The notes: a model not told the origin generated them from the sequence alone. Shown: positions 40,891 through 53,630, counted from the first letter of the stretch. The stretch is DNA of 64,000 nucleotides from Alisma plantago-aquatica (GCA_963693085.1 OY856409.1:294104058-294168057), one strand, 5' to 3'. Numbers and translations: made by a program.

Positions 40891-41319
40891 GATGATGTCA
40901 TCGTCATCAACCTATAGACTCTTGTTCTTACTATTCTAGTTCATGGATAACAGTCCTCAACTACTTTTAAAACTCATAGGATCATCAATTATTCAAGAAA
41001 ATTCGAAATTAAGAGTAGATCAACAAGTATAACAGAATTTAAGGTGAATAATAACATAATTGGGTTCAAGTTATATAACCCACCTCAAGAACAACTTCAA
41101 AGCTCCAAGCTCTAAAGCTTCATGTTCCTCAGGTTGAAGATGAGCTTCACAACTCCTCTATATCCAAAGAATCACCATGGATAAGTATTTGGTGAAGAAG
41201 AAAAGAAAAGAAGATCACAACCCTAGATCCATGCTTTAATCCAAGGTTGAAGATGATCAAGGCTTTACTTAAGATTAAGACTTGAGCTCCTTATTTCTCC
41301 TTAGAACCATGCCTGATAC

Positions 41320-41465
41320 CTCATCACTCATGCATGATATCCCCTTACTTGAGGCTGATAACACTTCATGTGTGGCTGATATCTCTTCACTATGGCCGAT
41401 ATCACCTTGTTATGTCCGATATCACCTTGCTATGGCTGATACCAAGGCTTTATGCACAATATCTA
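41320..41465. repeat. GGCTGATATCACCTTGCTAT short tandem repeats (left LTR)
   Basis: Five to six units of about 20-23 bp centred on (C/T)CGATATC or CTGATATC. The other LTR has a longer version of the array at 57420-57570. Confidence 0.75.
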
Positions 41466-42435
41466 AGAGAAATAGGGTGGTAATATTTGAAAATTTTTAC
41501 TAGTAGGTGAAAGGAATGGTATATATAGATGTGGTTCATGAAAGAGAGTAGATATGAGGTGTCATCATTTTATACTACTTGGTGCCACGTGTCCATACAT
41601 GGTTGACACGTGTCCATGCATGCATATTTATTTTGACATGAAAAACACTTGAGGATAATCTAGGGGTAATATTTCAGCACTTAGTTATCTTGTTGGATAA
41701 AATATTTCAACTCAATCACCACTTTATTCACAAACCGATTCACCTTTTCTAAGGAAAGTTACAAGCCGTTACACATCACCTCCTTGAGGTGCTTAGCCCA
41801 TCATGGAAAAGTCCAAGAGTTCAAAAACTGACATGAGACTCCCTCTATGGCTCGTTGGCTGATAGGCACTCCTCATAACAAGTCTACAACTCGATACAAC
41901 TCATGTAAGGGCTTCACATTCAACCCTTTCTTAGTCTTTTCATCACCAAGAGTGGTACCACTAAAAATTGATTCAAACATGGTGTATCCTTCTTTCTATC
42001 TCCTTTATATCATACTAGGAGGGATTAGGGACACTCTAGAGGTGTAAATTTGCATATCAACCCTTCTTTTGGGGTAAATTACAATTTGTACCAAAATTGG
42101 TGCACAAGGCACTAGCATTATTCAAACAAGTTTCAATTTGAAGTTTAGGCTTTCCAAAAGCTATCCCTTAGCATCATTATCTCTCTTATGATTCTAAAAC
42201 ACATGAGGTACATCCAACAAGTGACATTTTGCAATATAACCCCTCATCTTGGTTAAATTGCAAATTACACCCAAACTATCATATAATGCACAAACAGTTT
42301 GCCAATAAGCTCAAACTTGAAAATTAAACTCACAGAGAGTCTTAATTAATTTTCAGTAGATTAAAACAAGTTTATGAATAACTTACTTAAGCAAAACTTC
42401 CAGGTTAGGCCATAACCCAGGTCAAGGATGTTACA

Positions 42436-42465
42436 ATTATTAACTCCTAAAAAGGATTTTGTCTC
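42436..42465 (-). other. Polypurine tract region of Tekay-like element
   Basis: Minus-strand reading gives CCTTTTTAGGAGTTAATAAT before the LTR start TGTAACATCC. This matches the usual position of the plus-strand primer, although the purine run is short. Confidence 0.6.
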
Positions 42466-42511
42466 GGAAATCTCACAAGAAAAGAGAAGGGTACTTCCTC
42501 CTCATTTCTTC

Positions 42512-43771
42512 TTATAGTTCCCATGTGGCTTCTTCAATGCCACGGTGATGCCAGAGAACTTTCACAAGAACTATGTATTTCTTTTTCAACTTCTTGATTC
42601 TTCTGTCAAGAATCATCATTGGACCTTCCACGTAGGATATATCTTCATTCAATTCTACCTCTACAGGTTCCAACACCAACTCTGTATCGGGATGACACTT
42701 CCTTAGCATAGATATATGAATCATTGGATGTAGTCTATGTAGATCAGGTGGCAACTCCAACCTATAAGCTACCTTTCCAATCTGTGATGTCACTGGGTAA
42801 GGTCCCATAAATCTAGGAGCAAACTTACCCTTCTTACCAAATCTGAGAACACCTTTCCAAGGAGAGACCTTGAGATACACTTTGTATCCAATTTGGAATT
42901 CTAAAGGTCTACAACGTTTATCAGCATATGACTTATGTCTATCATGTGCAACCTTCAACTGTTGTTGTATTACTTTAATCTTTTCAGTTGTCTGTTGCAC
43001 TAATTCAGGACCTAGAAGTTGATATTCGCCTGTTTCATACCAACATAATGGAGATCTACAACGTCTACCATATAATGCTTCATATGGTGCCATAACAATA
43101 CTAGTCTGATAGTTATTATTGTAGGCAAACTCTATTAAGATCAAGTGTAAGTCCCAACTTCCTACAAATTGAAGAACGCATGCCCTAAGCAAGTCTTCCA
43201 AAGTCTATATAGTCCTTTTAGATTGTCCATTTGTCTTAGGGTGAAAAGTTGTGCTAAACTTTAACTGTGTACCCAAGGCTTTATGTAGTCGTTCCCAAAA
43301 ATGACTTGTAAATTGGGGATCTCTATTAGACACAATCATAGATGGAACTTTGTGCAACCACACTATCTCATCTATGTAGATATATGCAAGTTTTTCAGCA
43401 GTATAAGTTGTTTTGATAGGAAGAAAATGTGCTGACTTAGTCAATCTACCAACTATCACCCAAATGGAATCATGACTTTTGGTTGTTCTGGGTAGACCAC
43501 CTACAAAGTCCATTATCACGTGATCCCATTTCCACTGTAGTATAGGTAATGGATGCAATGTTCTTGCAGGCTTTTGGTGTTCTGCTTTAACTTGCTGATA
43601 CATCGAACATTGCATAACAAACTCAGCTACATCTTTCTTCAAACTAGGCCACCAATACATATCTTTTAAGTTATGATACATTTTAGTACTCCCTAGATGC
43701 ATTACATACATGGATGAATGAGCTTCCTCCATGACTATCTTTCTTAAGTCATTGGCATCAGGTACTACCAT
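42512..43771 (-). pseudogene. Tekay-like integrase and chromodomain
   Basis: Frame 43771-43205 carries the zinc-binding part and catalytic core: GHxxG-like HLGSTKMYHNLKDMYWWP, CSMYQQVKAEHQKPA, WDHVIMDFVGGLP with the first catalytic Asp, then MIVSNRDPQFTSHFW and FHPKTNGQSKRTI. A stop at 43202-43204 separates the second frame (43201-42512), which holds the core end (IEFAYNNNYQTS), the C-terminal domain (KGKFAPRFMGPY) and a chromodomain (ISYVEGPMMILDRRIKKLKK, VLWHHRGIEEATW). The family's SDRD reads SNRD and GQSER reads GQSKR, so two catalytic acidic residues are lost. Confidence 0.92.
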
Positions 43772-43959
43772 CCTACCATGGTAACAGACTACCTCATCCT
43801 CTGACTCATTGAAACAGTCCTGTTTCTCACTACCATACTCTGACCTGGTCTGTTGAAATACAGTATCAACTTGTTGTGCCTCTTTAATCTATTCTTTCAG
43901 AGTAGGATTCACATGCATCTCAGCCAGTAATCCTGCTAACAATGATACTTCTAGTTGTA

Positions 43960-45250
43960 CATTCATTCATCTCAAAGAGACAAGCATGTCTCGTTTACAA
44001 CACACTAAATAATTCAATTGTTCTTTATCTATGGGTGGAGATGAAGATTTTCTACTCAGTGCATCTGCCACTATATTAGCTTTTCCTAGATGATAATCAA
44101 TTATACAATTAGAGTCCTTGATTAATTCCATCCAACGACGTTGTCTCATATTCAACTCATGTTGTGAGAAGATGTACTTTAAGTTTTTATGGTCTGTGAA
44201 AATCTGACACGTTTCTCCATAAAGATAATGTCTCTAGATTTTCAATGTGTGGACCACTGTAGCTAATTCTAGATCATGTGTCAGATAATTCTCCTCATGT
44301 TTCTTAAGCTGTTGGGAAGAAAAAGAAACTATATGATCATTCTGCATCAGCACACATCCTAGACCATTCTTAGAGGCATCACAGAAAACAATGTATCCCT
44401 TTCTCTGCTCAGGTAAAACCAACATAGGTGCACTGGTCAACCTTTCTTTCAACAACTGGAAAGAATGATGACACTTGTCATTTCGTACAAAAGGAACCGC
44501 CTTCTTGGTTAACCTAGTTAGGGGTAGTTCTATAGAACTAAAGTCTTTAATAAACCTTTTGTAGTAACCTGGCAGACCTAGGAAACTATGAATCTCAGTT
44601 GGTGTCTTGGGATGTTCCCATTCTACAAAAAATTCCACTTTCTTAGGATCAACACAAATATCTGAAGCAGATATAATATGTCCTAGAAAATACACTTTCA
44701 TCAACCAGAACTCGTACTTGCTAAACTTAGCGTATAACTTGTGTTGTCTCAACAAAGTTAAGGCTTGACAAAGGTGTTGTTCACGTTGTTGACCATCTCT
44801 ACTATATATTAGGATATCATCTATGAAGACCACTATGAACTGATCAAGGAATGGTCAGAAGATTCTATTCATCATCTCCATGAATGTAGTTGGTGCATTA
44901 GTTAGTCCAAATGACATAACTACAAACTCATAATGACCATACCTTGTCCTATAGGCTGACTTAGGTATGTCATCCTCCTTGATACATAACTGATGATATC
45001 CTAACCTTAGATCTATCTTAGAGAACACTGTTGCACCACGCAACTGGTCAAACAAATCATCTATCCTTGGCAGAGGATATTTGTTCTTTATAGTCACCTT
45101 TGTTAAGCTATCTATAATCTATGCATAATCTCATAGACCCATCTTTCTTTTTAACAAAAACAATTGGAGCACCCCATGGGGAAGTACTCGGTCGAATGAA
45201 ACCTTTCTCAAGCAACTCCTCTAACTATTTCTTGAGTTTCTCCATCTGAG
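43960..45250 (-). pseudogene. Tekay-like reverse transcriptase and RNase H
   Basis: The sequence runs from [20 protein letters not shown] (near 45200) through [38 protein letters not shown] and [19 protein letters not shown]. The catalytic box VVFIDDILIYS follows at about 44830, then YFLGHIISAS and IHSFLGLPGYYKRFI. RNase H reads [48 protein letters not shown] and ADALSR. In-frame stops (LCID*R*LN, a stop before PFLDQF, a stop after HTLKI) interrupt it. Confidence 0.93.
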
Positions 45251-45944
45251 CAAGCACCATCCTATAAGGTGTCTGAGCTATGGGTTGTGTACCCAAAATT
45301 ATATTAATCTCAAAATCAATCTCTCGAGGTGGAGGAACATCTAGAAATTCTTTAGGAAACACATCCTCGAATTCCATGACAATAGGAACTTCATAAAGAC
45401 TACGAATCTCTGCTTTGGTGTCTACCACGTGTTCTAAGAATGCTTCACATCCTTGTCGCATAAACCTCTCAGCTACCATTGCTGATATTAGACAGGTTGG
45501 AAGAATCTTTCTGTCCCCCTGAAAGACCCATATATCATCACTGTATACGAACATACCTTGCTTGGAACAACAATCCAAGACAACCTTATATTTTTCTAAG
45601 GTATCCATCCCAAGAATTACATCAGACTCGTGCATCTCAAGTGGTATAAGATCCACCTAAATGATGTGTTCTTAAAAGGAAAGAACACAAGGAGAACATA
45701 CCTCCCGCAACACTATAGATCCGACTAATGGAGTTTCTAATAACAGATTATATGTTCTATGACTGACAGTCATATTATAGTCATGAATCACTTCTTGAGT
45801 GATAAAGGAATGTGTAGCACCAGGATAAATCAAAACAGACATGAAACATGATAAAGACATATCATAATGAATCAATTCCATCTGACCTGTCACGACTCGT
45901 GGATTGACCACTGCCTCCGGCTGATGCTTAGCATAGAATCTCAC
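45225..45944 (-). pseudogene. Tekay-like protease region
   Basis: Frame 45944-45672 contains SVLIYPGATHSFITQEVIH, where the family has DSGATHSFI. The active-site Asp is replaced by Tyr and the Ser by Pro, so the protease would be dead. Frame 45656-45225 continues with DVILGMDTLEKYKVVLDC, the second conserved protease segment (usually ILGMDWL), and the linker to reverse transcriptase (FPKEFLDVPPPREIDFEI). Confidence 0.88.
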
Positions 45945-46119
45945 TGTTTCCTATTGGCGACTCCGTGCTCTGTTGTTTGGTGCAGATGAACCCGCTTGGG
46001 ACATTTGTCCACGTCCTCATGTGCCAATAATGAATTGTTGCCTCTGAGAGCCTTATTGAGTCTGCCTCGGTGGTTGGGTTACTTCCATGTCCCTAACTGG
46101 ACAATCCTTTATCATATGT

Positions 46120-47130
46120 CCTATCATCCTACACCTATAGTAGACTCTGTCCTACTGTGGCCTCGATGGTCTTGTTACTGACATCGATGTTGTGCTATGG
46201 CCTCCACTGGGCAGAAAACTACGGCCTCTACCCTTTCTTGATGTCCATTACGTCTGAGCATTGAACCTCTGTGGTGCTATTGGTGCAGTGAACCTCAGTT
46301 TCTTAAAACTTCCAGACCTCTGTCCCTAGAATTGGGCAAGTACTTTCCTACTATTGGCCTCACGTTTCTTATTCACAGATCTTTCTATCCGCTTAACAGA
46401 CTCGACAAAGGTGGCAAACCTCTCTCTATTCTCTGGAGAAGATACATGTGTGGTTAACTCCGCATTCAAACCCTTCTCAAAATGTTGAATCCTCTCCTCA
46501 TATGTGGTAGCCATGTGTGGACAAAACCACAGAAGCTCCATGAACTTAGCTTTATACTCACTAATCTTCATCGGTCTTTGTCTAATATGCTCAAACTGTG
46601 AGATTTTCTCATCCAGATAAGTCTTGGGAAAGTGTCTACTGACAAAACTCATTTCAAAATTCCTATCATCTGACCTCAACACCAGGTCTTTTCTCTTCTT
46701 CAATGGCCCACCAATGGCCAGCACTTCCTTTTAACAGGTACACAACATGCCTAACCTTATCATTCTCTGGAATGCTAAGGATTCTAAAGGCTTTCTCCAT
46801 CTCCGTGAGCCATGAATCTGCGTCTGTTGGGTCAGCTGTACCGGCATATTCGATGGCTCCTACCCAGAATAACCGCTCAAAGGTCTTATCAGATCCATGT
46901 CCCTCATTGGGAACTGGTGCCCTATGTGCTGATGCTGGCATCCGATCTGCCATATGCGTCATTGTGGTCATGAACTGCCCGAAAAGAGCATGAAAGGCTG
47001 GGTTTTCTAGCATGGCTTGATCAAGTTGGGGATTCTCAGGCAAAGATTCCTCTCTAGCCTGTTCCTTTGTACCTCCTCCTGGTGCAGCAACACTGCTCTC
47101 AGCAGCATGTTCTTTGTGTGATCCATCCAT
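46120..47130 (-). pseudogene. Tekay-like Gag with zinc knuckle
   Basis: The frame starting at 47130 (MDGSHKEHAAESS) runs to 46666 with the plant Gag segment AGTADPTDADSWLTEMEKAF and VVYLLKGSAGHWW. A frame change moves to 46724-46326 (FPKTYLDEKISQFEHIRQRP, MKISEYKAKFMELLWFCP, RFATFVESVKRIERSVNKKR). Near 46135 the zinc knuckle reads YYRCRMIGHMIKDCP; its first Cys has become Tyr (normally CYRC). Gag would form the particle that packages element RNA. Confidence 0.9.
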
Positions 47131-47247
47131 CTTTTAGCTTTACTTCTTCTCCTATATGAGCATAAGTCACTATAAGATAAACTGGAGGACACTAGAATAG
47201 ACTCAACAACCTTAATCCTATGTCTCTGTAGACTCAGCAAACCTTAG

Positions 47248-47259
47248 GCTCTAATACCA
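47248..47259 (-). other. Primer-binding site of Tekay-like element
   Basis: TGGTATTAGAGC on the minus strand lies six bases after the 5' LTR end at 47266. It matches the initiator methionine tRNA site with one change (TATC to TATT). Confidence 0.85.
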
Positions 47260-47265
47260 AAACTT

Positions 47266-50089
47266 TGTGATGACCTGACATCAAATCAAGTTGTTACCAG
47301 TAATATTTGTGGAATAACCATAAACAACGGATTAATGAAAATCACTAAGAATTAAAATCATTTGCAAAGAGATCCATTTCCAGGAAACTCTTAAGGAAAG
47401 AACCAAAACTTTATATACATCATGGTTCACATTGTACGCACATTGTACCATCTCATCTCGAGGATAACATATACCAGTTGCTTTGCCCAATCATATACAT
47501 AAGCAACATAAAACCTCAAGACAATCAAGCCAAAATCTCATATCGTTCATAAAACCACTACGTACTAACTCCCAAGGACCTGAGAGTACAGATACGACAC
47601 ATATGACTTCTATCTACAAGACACGACAGACACTATACTCAACATGAGCTATTAATGTTGTCCCTACTGATGTTGTTCTCCCTCTGCAGTATAGTCTCTA
47701 CCTCTTAGTGCACATCCACCTAAAAATTGTAGAACCCATGGGGTGAGACAATTGTCCCAGTGAGAGATATAACTCTCCGCCAATAATATTATTATCATAG
47801 GTAAACAGTATAAAACTAAGCAGATGATACTTTAAGTAAATAAACATGTTTATTCATTATTCAATTGAATGCAAAACTATAGCAATGTTAAAGTAGTTCA
47901 ATTATCCATGACAGGGCTATAGATCATATATTTGCTTTATAAGGAATATGAAGAACATGTATAACATCTATCAACTAAGATGTATAAAAGTAATGAAACA
48001 TCAACCAATGTTTTCCGTATTCATTCCTTAAGCAAATATGCTACACGGCTGATTACATGTTCATAATCACACTTATGCCCAGAGGAGATGAGGTGTACCG
48101 CTCATGCTCCAACCGACCACGACTACATAAAGTATCAGTACCATATAAGGTCAACAAAGGAGCCGGCTTCCAAGACCTCACCCATCTTGATCAGTACGAG
48201 ACTACTAGCAGGACATCTAGTGTCAACTACAATTAGCTTACCAGGGTATACCAGTATCTTCTCTATAGAGTTACATCCAGAACAACACTCTCTTCTGGAT
48301 GGTCATTGAGCTTTCCCAGTTTATTTTTCATTGGGATGGTCACTGAGCTTTCCCAGTTTAATTGGGGAGTACACTGAGCAACCCATGTATTAAGAAGATT
48401 ACATATTCAACAATATGTATACCGAGTTAAACTCGTTTCACCATTCAACAAATCCTAACACCGAATGGATCTATGGCCTGGGCAACAACATGATAAAATT
48501 CCACTTGATTAATTAAGTGTATTATAGTATCTTTTAGCTTCAACCAAGTTACAAACAAGAATTATAACATATGCCATAAAGAAAGGTGTAACACATTTAT
48601 CAAGTATTTTCATGATTTTTGGAACACATATAACACTCAGGATCTCAATCCCTTATCACGTTACTGGTAATTATCATCCCTTAGCATCATCATCTTGATT
48701 GCTAGATCTGGGTATTCAAACCCTTAGTTCTCCAATGAACACTGTTACTACTTATCAGGTAACCATTACCTCTAGGTCATCCGACCAAGGTACACATTAT
48801 AATTGTTGCACAAGTATTTCACATAGCTAACAAAATCCATTTAGATCTATATCATATGAACATCATAGCTCATACCTGGCTATGCTTACCATCTCATGAT
48901 ACCTGCATGGTTAATACTTCATGATAACAACAATATCAAATACATATCATCACCATGAAATACAAGAGAAATACAACCTCCCCATTATTAGGGTAAGGGT
49001 TTCCCTTCCTTACCGATTAGGATTTCAAATCATATCATCACCCTTCATTAGGGTTAGGGTTTCCCTTCCTTACCAATTAGGGTTTCAAATCATATCATCA
49101 CCCTACATTAGGGTTATGGTTTCCCCTATTTAATTGATTAGGGTTAAAAACATATCATCACCCTTTATTTAAGGTTAGGTTTCCCTTATTTAATCAATTA
49201 GGGTTCAAAACATATCATCACCCTTTATTTAAGGTTAGGGTTTCCCCTATTTAACCGATTAGGGTTTCAAGATCATATAATCAATAATCAAACCCTAATT
49301 CATACTCCACTTATATGAGGAGTATTAATGTATTCTCATAACATGATTATCACACAAGTATAGTTTCTCTCTCATCCTTACTAGGATGTTGATTGTATCA
49401 TACTTTATTGAATTGACTCAACCCTTTCTTCAAGGTACATTAGTTTACTTATCAAAATGCATTGAACTCTTTACTTCTTAATGAATTACTTGACATAACA
49501 CACTTCATGTGTGACTCCATCAAGTTCATTGCATTGAGGTTCTTCCACCATATCAGGCATAGAGGTGTGTACTTGACAATAGGTTAGTCTAAACCAACTC
49601 AAGTATACAAACCACTAGGGTTCTGGGTTCAAAGGTATATCATGTTTCACATTACCATGTTGGGTTTCATTTAGAGTATATACTTTACTCCGTGTCGTGC
49701 ATAGAGTGTGTGCTTGACCCCATATCATGAAAAAGGTGTTTACTTGACACCATATCGTGCACAGGGTGTGCACTTCATCATCATATCATGTACAAGGTAT
49801 AAGCTTCAACATTGTATCGTACTAGTGGTATGTTCACCTCACCATATCGGGTTAGAGGTGCTTCAACCCAATATCGGGTTGGACCATGATGATGTCATCT
49901 TCATCAACCTCTAGACTCTTGTTCTTATTGTTCTAGTTCAAGGACAATAGTCCTCAACTACTTTTAGAACTCATAGGATCATCAATCATTCAAGAGAATT
50001 CGAACTTGAGAGTAGATCAACAAGCATAATAGAATTAAAGGTGAATAATAACATAATTGGGTTCAAGTTATATAACCCACCTCAAGAAC
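47266..50089 (-). repeat. 5' LTR of Tekay-like element, left part
   Basis: This is the first 2,824 bp (plus-strand order) of the right-hand LTR, closely matching 38085 onward. It carries its own telomere-like repeats (48985-49270). Compared with the other LTR it lacks about 180 bp near 49580 where the left LTR has 40391-40573. The nested Copia starts at 50090. Confidence 0.92.
48985..49270. repeat. Telomere-like 60-bp tandem repeats (right LTR)
   Basis: Five units correspond one-to-one to those at 39796-40092, with scattered substitutions such as TTAGGGTAAGGG and TTAGGGTTATGG. The array was therefore present when the element inserted. Confidence 0.88.
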
Positions 50090-50399
50090 TGTTGGATCCT
50101 AGATGGGTGATTAGATGCTCTAGAGGGGGGTGAATAGAGCTGAAAGCACTTAAACAAAATTCATTAGACCTTCAAGATATATCACAAGATAAGGTTGCTA
50201 AATAGGAAATTTGTGTGCAACTAAAACATGCATAGAAAGGGAGAGAGAGATTGAACATACACTAAGAGACAAGGTATTTATAGTAGTTCCACACTTTAAA
50301 CTAGAAGTGAGTCAGTCAACTACCTAGAGAGGTCAACCTCTAGGATTTCTTAACCTTGAACCTTCATTATATTCATTATAAAAGATACAATACATGACC

Positions 50400-50690
50400 A
50401 CCAAATGACTTACCTATCCAATACAAAGAGTCTTCAACCTTACCAAGGACTTACCCACTTTGCAAGTTGTCTTCTGTCTTCTTCCAAGGACTTACCTACT
50501 CTTGCATAAGTCTTCAGCCTTACAGGGATTACCCACTCTTCTTGGATCTTCCGCCTTTGACTTCACCTTCACTTGGAGAAGCTTTCACCAAGGACTTACC
50601 CACTTGAGCAAGGAGTCTTCTGCCTTGACCAAGGGCTTACCCACTCTTATTCCAAGTCTTCAGCCTTGATCTTCACCAAGGGACGCCTTC
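50400..50690. repeat. Short AAGGACTTACCCACTCTT repeats in Copia LTR
   Basis: About seven irregular units of 30-45 bp share GGACTTACC(C/T)A and AGTCTTC(T/A)GCCTT. The same block is present at 55925-56215 and 62985-63190 in the other two LTRs. Confidence 0.75.
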
Positions 50691-51106
50691 CCTTGTTCTT
50701 CTTCACCTCTCTTAGCTAAGAGAGAGAACCTTCATCTTCATGGTTGAAATGAGAGAAAGGGAGGTGATGGAAGTGATAGCCTCACGAGATATACATGTAG
50801 GACTAGCTCTCTTACAAATTTCCTACTCACTCTAACAAATGTAGCAAGTGATTAAGCTGAGAGAGAGAGAGGAGGATGTAGGAATCACTCAACTATAGAA
50901 TAGGGACCTCACATAGAGTTTTACATTGAATGCTAAACCTTAGAATGAAGCCCAAGGGGTCCTATTTATAGATGGAGATGCCTCTTAGTCTTTGGGGACA
51001 CTTGAGAATGCAAACTAGCCATTTTGTGGCTTGCAACGGATATATTTTCACTTGTTGTACCTCCACAATGGCTAGAAGCACTTTTCTGCACTTTTTCGTA
51101 CAGTGC

Positions 51107-51337
51107 AATCGGTCAAGTTTCTATAAGGGTAACTCGACTGATAGAGTAAAAGACAAAGTTGATATTCAGACCATCAGTCGAGTTTGTCCTGGGGAAACAC
51201 GACTGACCAATGAAAATTGAATTGGTCAGGTACTCCATCGGTCGAGTTCTGTGAAGTGTAAAATCGACCGATCAAAAGTCATTTTCAAGATCCAATCAGG
51301 ATCGATCGAGTTTGCAACTCATAGAACACGATCGATG
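51107..51337. repeat. Four hairpin-forming inverted repeats in LTR 1
   Basis: Stems of the type TCGGTCGAGTT paired with AACTCGACCGA, with loops of about 8-15 bases, occur at 51108-51142, 51173-51207, 51237-51272 and 51301-51336. Each is imperfect, but the arms stay complementary over 8-12 positions. Confidence 0.85.
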
Positions 51338-51694
51338 AACATCCTGATGTGAATTTTAGAAAATGGCTTTTGAGTGATTAAACATTCGATTTAAGTGCTC
51401 TTGATTTTTTTAAGCTTAATTACAAGTCATACAATCATTACAAGTGATTTACAACATGATTCTAATGGATTTACATCATATTACAAAAACGTGCACTTGT
51501 ATTGACTTTGACTTGTCTTTTCTCCAATTTAATATGTGCAAGTTAGGGAATTTGGAGTGTGTCTATACCTAATCTTAAATCACTCAAGTATAGACATTAG
51601 GCACCAATATGTGGAATGGTTAGTCATCATCAAAACACGGGTTTAGTCAATTTAGACGTGAGTCAACATTGACCTAATTGACCTTGAGTCAACA

Positions 51695-51712
51695 TTCCCC
51701 CCCTTTTTGAAG
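51695..51712 (-). other. Polypurine tract of gag-only Copia element
   Basis: Minus-strand reading is CTTCAAAAAGGGGGGGAA immediately before the 3' LTR, a strong plus-strand primer. Confidence 0.88.
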
Positions 51713-53630
51713 ATGACAAACCATTCCATAAATGTATTGAAAGATTTTAAGTAAAATCATACCTTCGGAGAAACCTAGGGGTTTTAATAGGATTGAGCTC
51801 ATATACTCCCCCTCAATTGATGCACATGGAGTTCTCATACTCCCCCTCAATTGATGCTATTTCTCTTGCATGATTAGCTTTCATAAGATTTATAGAATAC
51901 TATGTCTTCTACTCATATATGTTCTACACATATATGTCTTTTCCCATTTACCTTCTCCTCTTTACATGGACATACTTCTCCTCTTCATGTAAGACATGCC
52001 TTCTTCCTCTTTTAAAAGAAGACATACCTTTCTCCCCCTTTGTCATTTCAAAAAGTGGGGCTATGAAGAAATAAGAAACACCACTTGTTAAAGGAAAGGA
52101 GATAACAAAAAGTTATATAAGGAGAGTAGAAGAGCACAGATAGGGGCTTATCCAAGCATAGAAAGAAAAGCAAGTTAAAGCATATACTTGAACAACCCAA
52201 AATGCAAGATAAGGTGTTGTAGAAAAACAATAAATCACAATTTTGACCCTCAAGATGACAAAATTTGCCCAAAAAGTATCAGGGCTCATGGAAAAGTGAT
52301 GAGCCTTGCTTAGAAGGTCATTTCTACATAAAAAAACTAGTCTTGCACCAAAGACCGAAATTGGAGCAAAAGCTGCATGAAATCCAAAAATGCTCCAATT
52401 TCTACATATAATATAGATCTATGTACCCTACATCACAAAGTTATGCAAGCAACTCAAGATAGTGGATATGCAATTCAAAGAACATGCTTGAGAATGTATG
52501 AGATAAGATACAAGCATAGCATATAGTAAAATATACCACTTGACGAGCAGAGATGCCAATTATAAACAAGGCTAGAACTACATGTATATGAACTACTAGT
52601 AGATGTTATCATAAGTTAGGACTACTAGTAGGATCTAGATCATAGCAAGAGATACCAAAAGATACACAAGATAAAGCAAGCTATGAGTAGATGTAGAGAT
52701 ATATCCAAACAAAGAGATATGCAATTTTAGAAGCATGAAAGGATATAACTCACATACAAATATGCATCATTACCAAAGGATGATTACGACTAAGAACCTC
52801 AAGGTTGTATCAACACAAGATATACACCTATATAGATGTAGCAAGTTAGAGTACAACCGAAGCAATTTTAGACACAACTAAGAGATCCAAAGAGTTCATC
52901 ATCAAAACTTGCAAAACAACTGAAATCAAGTAATTGCAAGATATAGATATGCCAATTTAGAACAATTAGAGAGATAGAGATGTAAGTAAGATAGGAAATT
53001 TATAACTGGCAATATGCATATATAAAGGTACCAAATGAGAGTGCCAAAGAATAAGGCTATTGGTGGAGAAAATCTAGTTGAGAGGGATATTCTCATTCAA
53101 TAAGCCAAATGTATATTCTGTACACAGTGTTATCAGTCGAGTTCTGTGTATTGACAACTCGACCAATGACAGCTGTTGGCAACACCCATAGGTGCCTATT
53201 GGTCGAGTTTCAAATAGGACAAACTCGACCGACAAAGCTGCTGTCAAAAGGCATATATATTTCATAAAAACATATTTAGAGGCATGCTAAAGATATAAGA
53301 CATCCAAACATGTGTAAGCAAGTTAGTAATGCATTATGAAAGCATTAGAAATAGTTTTTGAGCAAGAGTGTGAAGAGAATCCCAAAATACCACTTTTGAC
53401 TTAAAAACCACATGCATAATGCACACTAACTTGACAAAAACAATTTATAAATGGTTATAAGCAAGAAAACATTTACCTTTGTTCTTACCATTCCTTTTTC
53501 CATTTGTTGTCACCCTCTACACATCTCACCTTTCTTCTTTCATGTGGATTGACAAGTCAATTTGCAATTCAATAGCTCAAGTCAATCCATTTGCAAGTAC
53601 CTACAAGAAGAAAGATGAAATGGTCCCCAA
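51713..53630 (-). other. Non-coding internal region of gag-only Copia element
   Basis: This 1.9-kb AT-rich stretch lies where protease, integrase, reverse transcriptase and RNase H should follow gag. Repetitive CCCCTCAATTGATG units occur at 51808-51860, and two more GTCGAGTTT hairpins at 53132-53168 and 53199-53233. No pol motif is visible in any frame. Confidence 0.7.
53132..53233. repeat. Two hairpin-forming inverted repeats in the internal region
   Basis: CAGTCGAGTT...AACTCGACCAATG and ATTGGTCGAGTTT...AAACTCGACCGAC repeat the same stem as in the LTRs, about 30 bp apart, outside the LTR. Confidence 0.8.

Larger units (their letters stand above)
38085..42435 (-). repeat. 3' LTR of Tekay-like element (intact length)
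   Basis: The 4,351-bp LTR carries its own sub-repeats: telomere-like units (39796-40092), an ATATCG(T/G)GC motif array (40360-40890) and GCTGATATCACC repeats (41320-41465). It is the uninterrupted reference for the 5' LTR, which lacks about 180 bp corresponding to 40391-40573. Confidence 0.93.
50090..51694 (-). repeat. 3' LTR of gag-only Copia element
   Basis: The LTR runs TGTTGGATCC ... TTGAGTCAACA. It contains a CTTACC-CACTCTT-rich repeated segment at 50400-50680 and four hairpin-forming inverted repeats at 51107-51337. It is matched by 55605-57173 and, partly, by 60842-64000. Confidence 0.92.

Noticed and set aside
50400..50690. Regularly spaced repeats resembling a CRISPR-like array
   Set aside because: Units vary in length and sequence, recur in three LTRs, and the DNA is a plant genome; it is an LTR sub-repeat.
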